From: Pseudomonas sp. C1C7
Lineage (GTDB): Bacteria; Pseudomonadota; Gammaproteobacteria; Pseudomonadales; Pseudomonadaceae
Reading direction: 5' to 3'
Length of the DNA stretch: 64,000 nucleotides
Assembly: GCF_013359595.1 (NCBI RefSeq)
Contig: NZ_JABFMP010000008.1
Location: 62,001 to 126,000, forward strand
Below the pieces are notes generated by a model. That model made no database searches, was not told the DNA's origin, and worked only from the letters and a program-made list of their open reading frames with translations. Both the position numbers and the translations under genes were made by a program. This document shows positions 1 through 10,415 of this stretch, piece after piece (the stretch's first letter is position 1; the number at the start of each line of letters is the position of its first letter).

Positions 1-806
<806 letters not shown>

Positions 807-887
807 TGTCCGGGAACCCGCCAGTACCGATGAGCTCAAACAAGCCATTGCCGCAGAGAACCGACTGCCTTTTCACATGGAGCTTTT

Positions 888-1283
888 ATGAAATTACTTT
901 CACCGCTCGCCCTGTTGACCCTTTGCAGCGTGCTGTCCACCCCATTGATGGCCGATGAAGAAGCGCCCGGGCTGACCGGCTGCGCCGCCAAGAAACAAGG
1001 CATCATCAATCAGATTGAACTGGCCAAGTCCCGCGGCAACGACAGTCAGTTGGCCGGTCTGGAAAAAGCCCTGAGCGAAGTCGAGGCCAACTGCACCGAC
1101 GCCTCGCTGAAGAAAGAGCGGGAGAACAAGGTGCTCGAGGCCAAGCATGAAGTCAGCAAGCGTCAGGCAGACCTGGACAAGGCCATGAAAAAAGGCGACC
1201 CGGAGAAGATCGACAAGCGCAAGGAAAAACTGGCCCAGTCCCGCAAGGAATTGCAGGAAGCGGTGGACGAGCTCGATAAATAA
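888..1283 (+). CDS. DUF1090 family periplasmic protein
   Basis: A 131-residue protein with a signal peptide (residues 1-22, ending in LMA) followed by a highly charged, mostly helical Lys/Glu-rich region that looks like a coiled coil. The single GCAAK near the start of the mature part and NCTDASLKKERENKVLEAK are typical of DUF1090 (YqjC-like) proteins, whose function is not known. GGAG just before the ATG supports this start. It follows ligB by 81 bp on the same strand and is probably expressed from its own or the ligB promoter. A strong palindrome follows the stop codon. Confidence 0.8.
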   Translation: MKLLSPLALLTLCSVLSTPLMADEEAPGLTGCAAKKQGIINQIELAKSRGNDSQLAGLEKALSEVEANCTDASLKKERENKVLEAKHEVSKRQADLDKAMKKGDPEKIDKRKEKLAQSRKELQEAVDELDK

Positions 1284-1302
1284 TCCGGACTAAACGCTCC
1301 AT

Positions 1303-1364
1303 GTAGCAGCTGGCGAAGCCTGCGTCCGGCTGCGCAGCAGGACGCAGGCTTCGCCAGCTGCTCC
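1303..1364. repeat. Family C palindromic repeat, complete, between convergent genes
   Basis: Two perfect 21-base arms (1306-1326 and 1341-1361) surround a 14-base loop. The arm contains GCAGCTGGCGAAGCC. Related units occur at 5951-5977 and 42091-42222. It sits between convergent genes and can act as a terminator on both strands, though there is no T-run. Confidence 0.85.
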
Positions 1365-1380
1365 AGAGGCAGCGCACCGA

Positions 1381-1830
1381 TCAATGATCCCTGAACGCCT
1401 TATGACATGCACTGCAAGCATCCTCGACCTTCTGCACCGCCGGCCCCAGGTTGCTGGCCTTGTAGGGCTGGATCTGACTGGCGATCACCAGTTCGCCGGT
1501 GGCGCTTTCAAGATCGCGAGCCATTGCCTGAAAGCGTGCCTGCTGTTCCCATACATCGCTGGTCGCACTGGTGTGGTCTTCCTCTCGAACCTGCGGGAAA
1601 TGTTTCCAGGGTTCGTGGGACAAGGCGTCGAGTTTCACCGCGCCTTCGGCAAATTTAGGCCCGTCGAACGGAATGCGGCCACGCAACATGCCACCCAGGT
1701 CTTCACCGGTCTTGAGCATTTGCTTGAAAATCGCCTTGCGCTGACCCAGCGGCGAATTGGGGTCGATCCCGCCGCACGCGGACAACGTCAGGCAGGCCAG
1801 CAATACAACAGAAAGTCTTTTGAGAGTCAT
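1381..1830 (-). CDS. Cytochrome c'-like haem lipoprotein
   Basis: A 149-residue protein. The N-terminus has a lipoprotein signal with lipobox SAC (Cys19), so the mature protein should be lipid-anchored in the envelope. The C-terminus has a single CSACH haem c site (Cys139, Cys142, His143) followed by only six residues. This C-terminal location, and the four-helix length, is the cytochrome c' / cytochrome b562-like pattern. Its partners are not evident: neighbours are DUF1090 (convergent) and mltA (divergent). A role in electron transfer or NO binding is inference from the family. The lipobox combined with a cytochrome c' fold is somewhat unusual. Confidence 0.8.
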   Translation of the reverse strand: MTLKRLSVVLLACLTLSACGGIDPNSPLGQRKAIFKQMLKTGEDLGGMLRGRIPFDGPKFAEGAVKLDALSHEPWKHFPQVREEDHTSATSDVWEQQARFQAMARDLESATGELVIASQIQPYKASNLGPAVQKVEDACSACHKAFRDH

Positions 1831-1958
1831 GGTGGCTTCAGGTCACGGGAAACGGCGGCCAGTATCCTCGTGTCCTCGGCAAACACCAATAGCCCTAACA
1901 TTAATACGGGTTGTCTGAGTGCATGGAGCACTCGGGCAGCCGGCAAAGGAATTACTCC

Positions 1959-3146
1959 ATGAACAGCCGTTTCAAGGCCTGGCGCCAGCGCCTTGCCCGC
2001 ACCCTGCCCATCGCAGCCCTGCCGATGGTGGCCCTGCTCGCAGGCTGCACCGGTGGTGAAAAACAGCCTCCGAAAACCCACGCCCTGGCCACTTACTCCG
2101 CCGGTACCTGGGAGGCCCTGCCGGCCGTGAGCGATAACGACCTGGTCGCCGGTTTCGGCTCCTGGCGCAGCGCCTGTACGCGGCTCAAAGCCGACCCGGT
2201 CTGGGGCGGCACCTGCGCCGCGGCGGCGAACGTGCCGCAAATTGCCAACGATATTCGCGGCTTCCTCAAGCAGAACCTCGATGTCTACGGCCTGCGCGCC
2301 GCCAACGACAACCCCAACGGCCTGATCACCGGCTACTACGAACCGGTCTATCCCGGCAGCCTGACGCAGACCGCCAGCGCCAACATCCCGGTGTACGGCG
2401 TGCCTGAGGACATGATCATCGTCTCCCTGGACAGCATCTATCCGGAACTCAAGGGCAAACGTCTGCGCGGTCGCCTTGAAGGCCGGGTGCTCAAGCCCTA
2501 CGACGATGCGGCAACCATTGAAAGCAAGGGCGTGAAGGCGCCGGTGGTGGCCTGGTTGACCGATCCGATGAACCTGCAATTCCTGCAGATCCAGGGCTCG
2601 GGGCGCATCCAGCTCGACAGCGGTCGCCAGCTGCGCATCGCTTACGCCGACCAGAACGGTCACCCCTATCGACCGATCGGCCGCTGGCTGGTGGAACAGG
2701 GCGAGCTGAAGAAAGAAGACGTGACCATGGGCACCATCGCCGCCTGGGCCAAGGCCAACCCGTCGCGTATTCCGGAACTGCTGGGCAGCAACCCGAGCTA
2801 TGTGTTCTTCACCCGCAACCCCGACAGCAACGAGGGCCCTCGCGGCTCGCTGAACGTGCCGCTGACGGCGGGTTACAGCGCGGCGGTGGATCGCAAGGTG
2901 ATTCCGTTGGGCAGTCTGTTGTGGCTGTCCACGACCCGTCCGGATGGCAGCGCGCTGGTGCGGCCGGTGGCGGCGCAGGACACCGGTGGGGCGATTGCCG
3001 GCGAGGTTCGTGCGGATCTGTTCTGGGGGACTGGAGATGCAGCTGGGCAACTGGCCGGGGACATGAAGCAGCAGGGGCAGATCTGGATGTTGTGGCCTAA
3101 GGGGGCGGCGTTGCCGCAGGTGCCTCAGGTTGCTGATAAGCCTTGA
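1959..3146 (+). CDS. mltA: Membrane-bound lytic murein transglycosylase A (MltA)
   Basis: A 395-residue lipoprotein that cleaves peptidoglycan glycan strands to 1,6-anhydromuropeptides at the inner face of the outer membrane. The signal peptide ends in lipobox LLAGC (Cys30). Family motifs visible are GLITGYYEPVYPGS, VVAWLTDPMNLQFLQIQGSG and the C-terminal 3D-type segment AQDTGGAIAGEVRADLFWG, whose aspartates include the catalytic one. I chose ATG 1959 over the in-frame ATG 1911 because AAAGGA lies at 1945-1950 and the shorter form gives a clean lipoprotein signal. The gene stands alone, divergent from the haem lipoprotein. Confidence 0.95.
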   Translation: MNSRFKAWRQRLARTLPIAALPMVALLAGCTGGEKQPPKTHALATYSAGTWEALPAVSDNDLVAGFGSWRSACTRLKADPVWGGTCAAAANVPQIANDIRGFLKQNLDVYGLRAANDNPNGLITGYYEPVYPGSLTQTASANIPVYGVPEDMIIVSLDSIYPELKGKRLRGRLEGRVLKPYDDAATIESKGVKAPVVAWLTDPMNLQFLQIQGSGRIQLDSGRQLRIAYADQNGHPYRPIGRWLVEQGELKKEDVTMGTIAAWAKANPSRIPELLGSNPSYVFFTRNPDSNEGPRGSLNVPLTAGYSAAVDRKVIPLGSLLWLSTTRPDGSALVRPVAAQDTGGAIAGEVRADLFWGTGDAAGQLAGDMKQQGQIWMLWPKGAALPQVPQVADKP

Positions 3147-3152
3147 GGCCCT

Positions 3153-3220
3153 GAAGATCAAAAGATCAAAAGATCGCAGCCCCTGCAGGAGCTGCCGAAG
3201 GCTGCGATCTTTTGCTTTTG
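3153..3220. repeat. Family A palindromic repeat (mltA/MAPEG convergent gap)
   Basis: AAAAGATCGCAGC and its complement GCTGCGATCTTTT flank GGAGCTGCCGAAG. The stem ends in T-runs on both strands, so it can work as a bidirectional terminator. Seven copies of this family are present in the window. Confidence 0.85.
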
Positions 3221-3223
3221 CCG

Positions 3224-3607
3224 TTACATCGACACCACAAAAAACGCCACGATCAGCCCCAACCCAACGAACCAGACCAGCGTCCGCAGGATCGCCCAGT
3301 CCGCCAGGTAGCAAATGATGTAGAGCAGCCGGCTGGTGATGAACAGCACCGCCAGCACATTGATCGTCACCAGCTCGGCGTTTTCCACCAGGTGCGCCAC
3401 CAGGACGGCCGCGGCGAATGCCGGGGTGATTTCAAAGCCGTTCAATTGCGCCGCATGGGCGCGCCGGGCCAGGCCGTTCAGCGACTCGAGGAAATCCCGG
3501 GGATCGTGGTTGTCGTCCAGGCGGTAACCGCCAGCGATCTTGGCCACGGCCGTGCACACATACGGCAGGAAAATCGCGATCAAAATGCACCACAGAGCAA
3601 CCGTCAT
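3224..3607 (-). CDS. MAPEG family membrane protein
   Basis: A 127-residue protein with about four hydrophobic segments, the usual size and topology for the MAPEG family (membrane-associated eicosanoid/glutathione-metabolism proteins). The family signature is visible in the middle: an RxxxAxxN-like region (LARRAHAAQLNGFEITPAFAAA) followed by a hydrophobic hairpin with ITSRLLYIICYLADW. Bacterial members are integral inner-membrane proteins of unclear role, some with glutathione-dependent activity. It lies 23 bp downstream of an EamA transporter on the same strand, so the two are probably co-transcribed. Confidence 0.82.
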   Translation of the reverse strand: MTVALWCILIAIFLPYVCTAVAKIAGGYRLDDNHDPRDFLESLNGLARRAHAAQLNGFEITPAFAAAVLVAHLVENAELVTINVLAVLFITSRLLYIICYLADWAILRTLVWFVGLGLIVAFFVVSM

Positions 3608-3630
3608 AGAGCAATCCCTTCTTCAGGTTT

Positions 3631-4464
3631 TCAGAATTTCATCACCAGCATGCCGATCAATACCAGCCCACAGGCTAAGAGCCGCGGCCGGCCGAAAGGT
3701 TCTTTCAGGTATCGCATGCCGAACAGCACCACCAGAATCACGCTGATCTCGCGCAGGGCCGCCGCTTCGGCAATCGAGCCCAACTGCATGGCCCACAGCA
3801 CCAGAGCGTAGCTGAACAACACGCAGAACCCGACCGCCAGGCCCAATCGCCATTGCTCGCGCCAGAACAACCGGAACGCCGGTCGCTTGCGCGCCCAGGC
3901 CAGCAACGGGAACGGCCAGGCACTGAGCAGTGTCACCCAGACCAGATAATCCAGAGGATGCGACCAGCGCCGCAGCGCCTGACCATCGATGAAGGTGTAG
4001 CAGCCGATGCACAGGCCGATCAGCGCCACCACCGGCAGCATCGACCACGGCAAGCGCGCACCGCCTCCGCCCTGCCACAGCAGGCACAACATGCCCAATG
4101 GGATCAGCAGGATCCCGAAGATCTGCTGATGGGTCAGCACCTCTCCGGCAAAGATCAGCGTCAACGCCAGCACCACCAGCGGTGACAACCCGCGCATCAG
4201 TGGATAGACCAGCCCCAGATCGCCCACCCGATAGGCCTGGATCAACAGATAGCGATAGAGCAACTCGAAGGCCGCCGACGCCAGGATCCACGGCCAGATC
4301 TCCAGAGGCGGCAGTTCCACGAATGGCAACATCACGACCACGAACAGCAGCGCCACGCTGTCCATGCAGGCCACCACCAGCAGCCGTTCGGCGCTGAATT
4401 TGATCAGGGTATTCCACGCCGCATGCAACAGCGCCGCCACCAACACCAGAGCCGTCGCAAGCAC
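3631..4464 (-). CDS. EamA/DMT-family transporter
   Basis: A 277-residue protein made almost entirely of hydrophobic segments, about ten, in two similar halves. This is the drug/metabolite transporter (EamA) plan. The second half contains YTFIDGQALRR and the end of the first repeat has GLVYPLMRGLSPLVV, a typical EamA loop (Tyr-Pro-Met-Arg-Gly). The protein acts in the inner membrane; its substrate cannot be read from the sequence. It is transcribed with the MAPEG gene and away from the MFS gene upstream. Confidence 0.87.
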   Translation of the reverse strand: MLATALVLVAALLHAAWNTLIKFSAERLLVVACMDSVALLFVVVMLPFVELPPLEIWPWILASAAFELLYRYLLIQAYRVGDLGLVYPLMRGLSPLVVLALTLIFAGEVLTHQQIFGILLIPLGMLCLLWQGGGGARLPWSMLPVVALIGLCIGCYTFIDGQALRRWSHPLDYLVWVTLLSAWPFPLLAWARKRPAFRLFWREQWRLGLAVGFCVLFSYALVLWAMQLGSIAEAAALREISVILVVLFGMRYLKEPFGRPRLLACGLVLIGMLVMKF

Positions 4465-4496
4465 GGCACACTCCTTTTTGTTGCCGCACGGTCCTC

Positions 4497-4576
4497 TGCA
4501 GGCGCTGTCGAAGGCTGCGATCTTTTGACTTTAAAGATCAAGATTAAAAGATCGCAGCCTTCGGCAGCTCCTACAT
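4497..4576. repeat. Family A palindromic repeat (EamA/MFS divergent gap)
   Basis: An inverted pair built from GAAGGCTGCGATCTTTTGA and its complement with GGCAGCTCCTAC. The left arm is degenerate (GCGCTGTCGAAGG). It is one of two family A copies that sit between divergent genes. Confidence 0.8.
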
Positions 4577-4762
4577 AAAGCGCGCAGAGAATTGATTCGC
4601 GATATGTCAGCAGCTGTTTATACTGCAAACCGACCACGCCGCACTCAGTTGCGCACAGACTAATTCCAATAAAAATCCTGCCCCGCCCGCTCTCGTCGAG
4701 ATCGGGCGCCGGCCTGCGTATGCCTGATCACCGCGTCCAGACTAACGACAGAGACCCTGCGC

Positions 4763-5932
4763 ATGCCACTCGCCTTGCTTGCACTCGCTGTTGCCGCGTT
4801 CGGCATCGGCACCACTGAATTCGTCATCATGGGCCTGCTGCCCGACGTCGCCCGCGACCTCGCGGTGAGCATTCCCCACGCCGGCCTGTTGATCACCGGC
4901 TACGCGCTGGGCGTGGTGTTCGGGGCGCCGATCCTCGCGGTGGGCACCGCGAACATGCCGCGCAAGGCCACGCTGCTGGGCATGACCTTGATGTTCATCC
5001 TCGGCAACGTGCTCTGCGCTTTGGCACCGAACTACGCCACGCTGATGGCCGCCCGAGTGGTCACCGCGCTGTGCCACGGGGCGTTTTTCGGCATCGGTTC
5101 GGTGGTGGCCGCAGGATTGGTGGCGCCGAACAAGCGGGCACAGGCGATTGCGATGATGTTCACTGGCCTGACTCTGGCCAATGTGCTGGGTGTACCTTTG
5201 GGCACGGCGCTCGGGCAATACGCCGGCTGGCGCGCGACGTTCTGGGCGGTGTCGGTGATTGGCGTGATCGCCGCGATTGCGCAGTGGCTGTGGCTGCCGA
5301 AAAACATCGCGATGGACAAGGCCAACCTTGCCAGCGAATTCCGGGTGCTGGGCAAGCTCAACGTGCTGCTGGCGCTGGGCATGAGCGTGCTGGCGTCGAC
5401 CAGCCTGTTCAGCGTCTTCACCTATATCGCGCCGATCCTGCAGGACGTCACCGGCGTCAGCCCCCACGGCGTGACCGTCATGCTGCTGTTGTTCGGCGTC
5501 GGCCTGACTGCGGGCAGCATGCTCGGCGGGCGCCTGGCAGACAGTCGCCTGCTGCCCTCGCTGACGGGCATGGCACTGGCCGTGGTGCTGGTATTGGCTG
5601 CCTTCAGCCAGACCAGCCACTCGGTGATCCCGGCGGCGATTACCCTGGTGTTGTGGGGGATTTTTGCCTTCGCGCTGTGCCCGATCCTGCAACTGCTGAT
5701 CATCGACCAGGCCCACGAAGCGCCGAATCTGGGCTCGACCCTGAACCAGAGCGCCTTCAACCTCGGCAACGCCACCGGCGCCTGGATCGGCGGGCTGGTG
5801 GTCGCCAGCGGCGCAGATCTGGCGGACCTGCCATGGACCGGCGCACTGGTCAGCGGGTTGACGGTGCTGACAGCGCTGTTCTTCATCTACCGTCAGCGGC
5901 GCTCCGTAGCAGTCCTCAACGCGCCAAGCTGA
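4763..5932 (+). CDS. MFS transporter, drug:H+ antiporter-1 (DHA1) type
   Basis: A 389-residue protein with about twelve membrane segments. It opens with LALAVAAFGIGTTEFVIMGLLP, the start typical of AraJ/YdhP-like DHA1 exporters, and motif D-like LLITGYALGVVFGAP follows. The motif A region is reduced (GTANMPRKATLLG). Such proteins export sugars, drugs or metabolites across the inner membrane using the proton gradient; the substrate is unknown. The SD is weak (AGAGA). About 185 bp upstream of the gene hold no other gene. Confidence 0.87.
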   Translation: MPLALLALAVAAFGIGTTEFVIMGLLPDVARDLAVSIPHAGLLITGYALGVVFGAPILAVGTANMPRKATLLGMTLMFILGNVLCALAPNYATLMAARVVTALCHGAFFGIGSVVAAGLVAPNKRAQAIAMMFTGLTLANVLGVPLGTALGQYAGWRATFWAVSVIGVIAAIAQWLWLPKNIAMDKANLASEFRVLGKLNVLLALGMSVLASTSLFSVFTYIAPILQDVTGVSPHGVTVMLLLFGVGLTAGSMLGGRLADSRLLPSLTGMALAVVLVLAAFSQTSHSVIPAAITLVLWGIFAFALCPILQLLIIDQAHEAPNLGSTLNQSAFNLGNATGAWIGGLVVASGADLADLPWTGALVSGLTVLTALFFIYRQRRSVAVLNAPS

Positions 5933-5950
5933 AACCGAATCACGCTCTCT

Positions 5951-5977
5951 GTAGCAGCTGGCGAAGCCTGCTGCTAC
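5951..5977. repeat. Family C palindrome, short form (MFS/FNT convergent gap)
   Basis: GTAGCAG and CTGCTAC close a small hairpin around TGGCGAAGC. It is a shortened version of the element at 1303-1364, lying between convergent genes. Confidence 0.75.
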
Positions 5978-5987
5978 ATGGACCGCG

Positions 5988-6857
5988 TTATTCAGGTTTT
6001 TCTTCCTGATCCGCCGACTCTTTCGGGGGGCCGCTCTCGCTGCGAATCTGCGCATGACTGATCAGCGCGAAGATGAAGCTGCCGCCGATGATGTTCCCCA
6101 CCAGCGTGGGCCCGGCGAACACGGTCCAGAAATCCTTCCACGGCAACTCACCGGCGAACACCAGGTACGAAACCTCCAGTGAGCCGACCACAATGTGGGT
6201 GAAATCCCCCAGCGCCATGAAATAGGTGATGAGGACGATGATCCACACCTTGGCGCTTTCCATGGACGGGATCATCCAGACCATGGTGGCGATCATCCAG
6301 CCGGAAATGATGCCCTTGGAGAACATCTGGCTGCGGTCGCCTTCCATGACCTTGCGGCCGATGTCAAGAAAGGCGACGTCGGTCTTGCTGTCGAAAATCG
6401 GCAGTTCCAGCATCACGTAGGCCACCAGTAAGGTGCCGCACAGATTGCCCACCAGCACCACCGACCACAGTCGCAGCAAGCGGCCGAAATTGCGCAACGT
6501 CGGTTCGCTCATGACCGGCAACACCGCGGTCAGGGTGTTTTCGGTAAACAATTGCTGACGGGCAAGGATCACCGCGAGAAAGCCAGCGCAGTAGCCGAAA
6601 CTGGCGACCACCTTGAAACCCTCGCCATCGGGCAGACGCGAATTCAACAACCCCATGGCCATCAACGACAGCCCCATGGTCAGCCCGGCCGCCAGCGCCG
6701 ACCACCACAGCGCGGCGATGCTGCGCTCAAGCTCCTGATCGCCCTGTTTTCTGATGATTTCATGCAACACCGCCGCACGCGGTGGCTGATTCTTTTCGAC
6801 CTCGCGCTTTTCCTTGGCCGAGAGATCGGGGGTCTTTCCACTAATGGGAGTAGTCAT
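5988..6857 (-). CDS. Formate/nitrite transporter (FNT) family protein, YfdC-like
   Basis: A 289-residue membrane protein. A charged cytoplasmic N-terminus of about 45 residues precedes six hydrophobic segments. GYCAGFLAVILARQQLFTENTL is the FNT signature loop (Gly, Phe, Asn pattern), and VVGSLEVSYLVFAGE is the matching loop of the second repeat. FNT proteins are pentameric channels for small monovalent anions. The long N-terminus resembles E. coli YfdC, whose substrate is not established, so I do not name formate or nitrite. It is a single gene; the 318 bp upstream hold only repeats. Confidence 0.87.
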   Translation of the reverse strand: MTTPISGKTPDLSAKEKREVEKNQPPRAAVLHEIIRKQGDQELERSIAALWWSALAAGLTMGLSLMAMGLLNSRLPDGEGFKVVASFGYCAGFLAVILARQQLFTENTLTAVLPVMSEPTLRNFGRLLRLWSVVLVGNLCGTLLVAYVMLELPIFDSKTDVAFLDIGRKVMEGDRSQMFSKGIISGWMIATMVWMIPSMESAKVWIIVLITYFMALGDFTHIVVGSLEVSYLVFAGELPWKDFWTVFAGPTLVGNIIGGSFIFALISHAQIRSESGPPKESADQEEKPE

Positions 6858-6937
6858 GGCACGAACACCGGTGGCGGGTCATTTAGCTACGACCGTGGCC
6901 ACCGGCATCGGTTCTGTGCGGGAGCAGGCTCCCCCCC

Positions 6938-7170
6938 GGCAGGAGCGAGGCTTGCCCGCGAAGAGGCCGGCAAATCCAGCAATTTTGGTGACTGACACAC
7001 CGTCTTCGCGGGCAAGCCTCGCTCCTACAGTTTCAGGGGGTACGCAAAATAGGCGGATCAACCAAAACCACTGTGGGAGCGGGCTTGCCCGCGATGAGGT
7101 CGGTACATTCAACGAAGATGTTGAATGTCAGGCTGCCATCGCGAGCAGACTCGCTGCCACCGCTTCAAGT
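6938..7170. repeat. Family B (REP/REPIN-like) cluster
   Basis: The gap between the FNT and thioesterase genes holds only repeat units: an inverted pair at 6940-6965 and 7003-7029 (GCGAGGCTTGCCCGCGAAG type), a single unit at 7072-7096 (GTGGGAGCGGGCTTGCCC) and a decayed unit at about 7138-7164 (CATCGCGAGCAGACTCGC). I see no gene here. Confidence 0.82.
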
Positions 7171-7175
7171 CGGCG

Positions 7176-7580
7176 TCATTCGACGCTGGCGTCGTCCTTG
7201 AACTGGTCCTTGACGTACTTGATCTCGGTCCGCCCGTGGGGTGCCGGCAGGCCGTCTTCGCCGAGGTTGACGAAGACCATTTTCTCCACCGTCAGGATGC
7301 TTTTACGGGTGATCTTGTTGCGCACTTCGCAGGTCAGGGTGATGGAGGTGCGGCCGAACTCGGTGGCGGTGATACCCAGTTCGATGATGTCGCCCTGGCG
7401 CGAGGCGCTGACGAAGTTGATCTCGGAAATGTACTTGGTGACGACGCGCTGATTGCCCAGCTGAACGATGGCATAGATCGCCGCTTCTTCGTCGATCCAG
7501 CGCAGAAGACTGCCGCCGAACAGCGTGCCATTGGGGTTGAGGTCTTCGGGCTTGACCCATTTGCGGGTGTGGAAATTCAT
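7176..7580 (-). CDS. Acyl-CoA thioesterase, hotdog fold (YciA-like)
   Basis: A 134-residue single hotdog-domain protein. NPNGTLFGGSLLRWIDEEA is the conserved helix and loop of YciA-type thioesterases with the catalytic Asp (IDEEA). ITLTCEVRNKITRKSILTVEKMVFVNL is the core strand pair. These enzymes hydrolyse acyl-CoA esters in the cytosol, usually as hexamers. The gene is transcribed away from ahcY and shares with it an upstream region containing family D repeats. Confidence 0.88.
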   Translation of the reverse strand: MNFHTRKWVKPEDLNPNGTLFGGSLLRWIDEEAAIYAIVQLGNQRVVTKYISEINFVSASRQGDIIELGITATEFGRTSITLTCEVRNKITRKSILTVEKMVFVNLGEDGLPAPHGRTEIKYVKDQFKDDASVE

Positions 7581-7617
7581 GGGGGGTCTCCGAGGTGTCT
7601 GGACGAAGGTGGTGAAT

Positions 7618-7708
7618 GGCCCCCAGCTTCAAGCTTCAAGCCTCAAGCTGCAAGTAAAAGCCGACCCGTTCTCGCTTGTCGCTTGTCGCTTGCAACTTGT
7701 CGCTCAAA
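7618..7708. repeat. Family D short-unit repeat upstream of ahcY
   Basis: Imperfect iterations of AAGCTTCAAGC, AGCTGCAAG and GCTTGTCGCTT in both orientations form an overall inverted arrangement around AAAAGCCGACCCG. Similar tracts occur at 9304-9482 (with the same AAAAGCCGACC core) and at 44894-45034. Confidence 0.75.
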
Positions 7709-7720
7709 GAAAGCTATAAT
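7690..7720 (+). promoter_or_regulatory. Candidate sigma-70 promoter for the ahcY riboswitch transcript
   Basis: A perfect -10 box TATAAT lies at 7715-7720. The best -35 candidate is TTGCAA at 7690-7695, with a wide 19-base spacer, inside the family D repeat. Transcription would start near 7727, giving a leader of about 165 nt that contains the riboswitch. A perfect hairpin, AAACGGTA/TACCGTTT (7734-7741 and 7754-7761), precedes the aptamer. Confidence 0.6.
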
Positions 7721-7770
7721 CGCCCCCGTTTCAAAACGGTAACTTCTACTTGCTACCGTTTCCCGCCACC

Positions 7771-9303
<1,533 letters not shown>

Positions 9304-9304
<1 letters not shown>

Positions 9305-9483
9305 GAGCAGCTGCAAGCGATGAGCTTCAAGCGGCAAGCGAGGTCAAAAGCCGACCTTGCCGCACGAAGCTCAACACTTTGCCCCAAACTTGCTATCACA
9401 GCTCACCGTTGTAAGTTTCAGGAACGAGAGACGAGCGCACCTCCGCCTCTCTTGCCGCTTGTGGCTTGCAGCTTGAAGCTGGA
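9304..9483. repeat. Family D repeats in the ahcY-metF gap
   Basis: Units of AGCTGCAAGC and GAGCTTCAAGCGGCAAGC at 9307-9341 are matched by the complementary GCCGCTTG, GGCTTGCAGCTTGAAGC at about 9450-9482. The whole gap can therefore fold into a long imperfect stem. I see no gene or clear terminator in it. Confidence 0.75.
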
Positions 9484-9493
9484 GACCTCCCCC

Positions 9494-10339
9494 ATGTCAC
9501 AAGATCGTCGCTACAGCTTCGAGTTCTTCCCTACCAAGACCGACGCTGGGCATGAGAAGCTGCTCGCCACTGCCCGTCAGCTGGCTGCCTACAACCCCGA
9601 TTTCTTCTCCTGCACCTACGGCGCTGGCGGTTCGACCCGTGATCGCACCCTCAACACCGTGTTGCAGCTCGAAAGCGAAGTCAAAATCCCTGCCGCACCG
9701 CACTTGTCCTGCGTGGGCGACAGCAAGGACGACTTGCGTGGCCTGCTGAGCCAGTACAAGGCCGCCGGCATTACCCGTATCGTCGCGCTGCGCGGTGACC
9801 TGCCATCGGGCATGGGCATGGCCAGCGGCGAACTGCGCCACGCCAATGACCTGGTTGAATTCATTCGTGAAGAGACTGGCGATCATTTCCACATCGAAGT
9901 CGCCGCTTACCCGGAAATGCACCCGCAAGCGCGCAATTTCGAAGACGATATCGCCAACTTCGTGCGCAAGGCCAAGGCCGGCGCGAACAGTGCGATCACC
10001 CAGTACTTCTTCAACGCCGACAGCTACTTCTACTTCGTCGATCGCGTACAGGCGCTGGGCGTCGACATTCCAGTGGTGCCAGGCATCATGCCGATCACCA
10101 ACTACAGCAAACTGGCACGCTTCTCCGACGCCTGCGGTGCGGAAATCCCACGCTGGATCCGCAAGCAACTGGAAGCGTACGGCGACGACACCCAGAACAT
10201 TCAGCGTTTCGGCGAGCAAGTCATCACCGAAATGTGTGAACGTTTGTTACAGGGTGGCGCGCCAGGGTTGCACTTCTATACCCTGAACCAGGCCGACGCC
10301 AGCCTGGCTGTGTGGAATAACCTGAAGCTGCCCCGCTGA
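9494..10339 (+). CDS. metF: 5,10-methylenetetrahydrofolate reductase
   Basis: A 281-residue FAD enzyme that reduces methylene-THF to methyl-THF, the methyl donor for homocysteine in methionine synthesis. It begins YSFEFFPTKTDAGHEKL, which holds the catalytic Glu region of MetF. It contains LRGDLPSG (substrate loop), AYPEMHPQA and the FAD/folate segment GANSAITQYFFN. ATG 9494 is chosen because the protein then starts just before the conserved SFEFFP, and upstream in-frame sequence is repeat-derived. With ahcY upstream this forms an activated-methyl-cycle locus. A strong terminator follows. Confidence 0.97.
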   Translation: MSQDRRYSFEFFPTKTDAGHEKLLATARQLAAYNPDFFSCTYGAGGSTRDRTLNTVLQLESEVKIPAAPHLSCVGDSKDDLRGLLSQYKAAGITRIVALRGDLPSGMGMASGELRHANDLVEFIREETGDHFHIEVAAYPEMHPQARNFEDDIANFVRKAKAGANSAITQYFFNADSYFYFVDRVQALGVDIPVVPGIMPITNYSKLARFSDACGAEIPRWIRKQLEAYGDDTQNIQRFGEQVITEMCERLLQGGAPGLHFYTLNQADASLAVWNNLKLPR

Positions 10340-10361
10340 TCGTTATCCCCGCAGGAACAAG

Positions 10362-10388
10362 GGCCCTCTTCGGAGGGTCTTTTTTTTG
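10362..10388 (+). terminator. Rho-independent terminator of metF
   Basis: CCCTC (10364-10368), loop TTCG and GAGGG (10373-10377) form a perfect stem with a stable tetraloop, followed by TCTTTTTTTT. Confidence 0.92.
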
Positions 10389-10415
10389 AAAACAAAAACA
10401 TGGAATGCTGCAGCA

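Noticed and set aside
6858..7175. A small gene in the 318-bp gap between the FNT and thioesterase genes
   Set aside because: Open frames there are translations of repeat palindromes and lack a ribosome site.
10386..10415. An upstream TTG start for the glycosyltransferase-like gene
   Set aside because: The codon lies inside the T-run of the metF terminator, so it would not be on a normal transcript.
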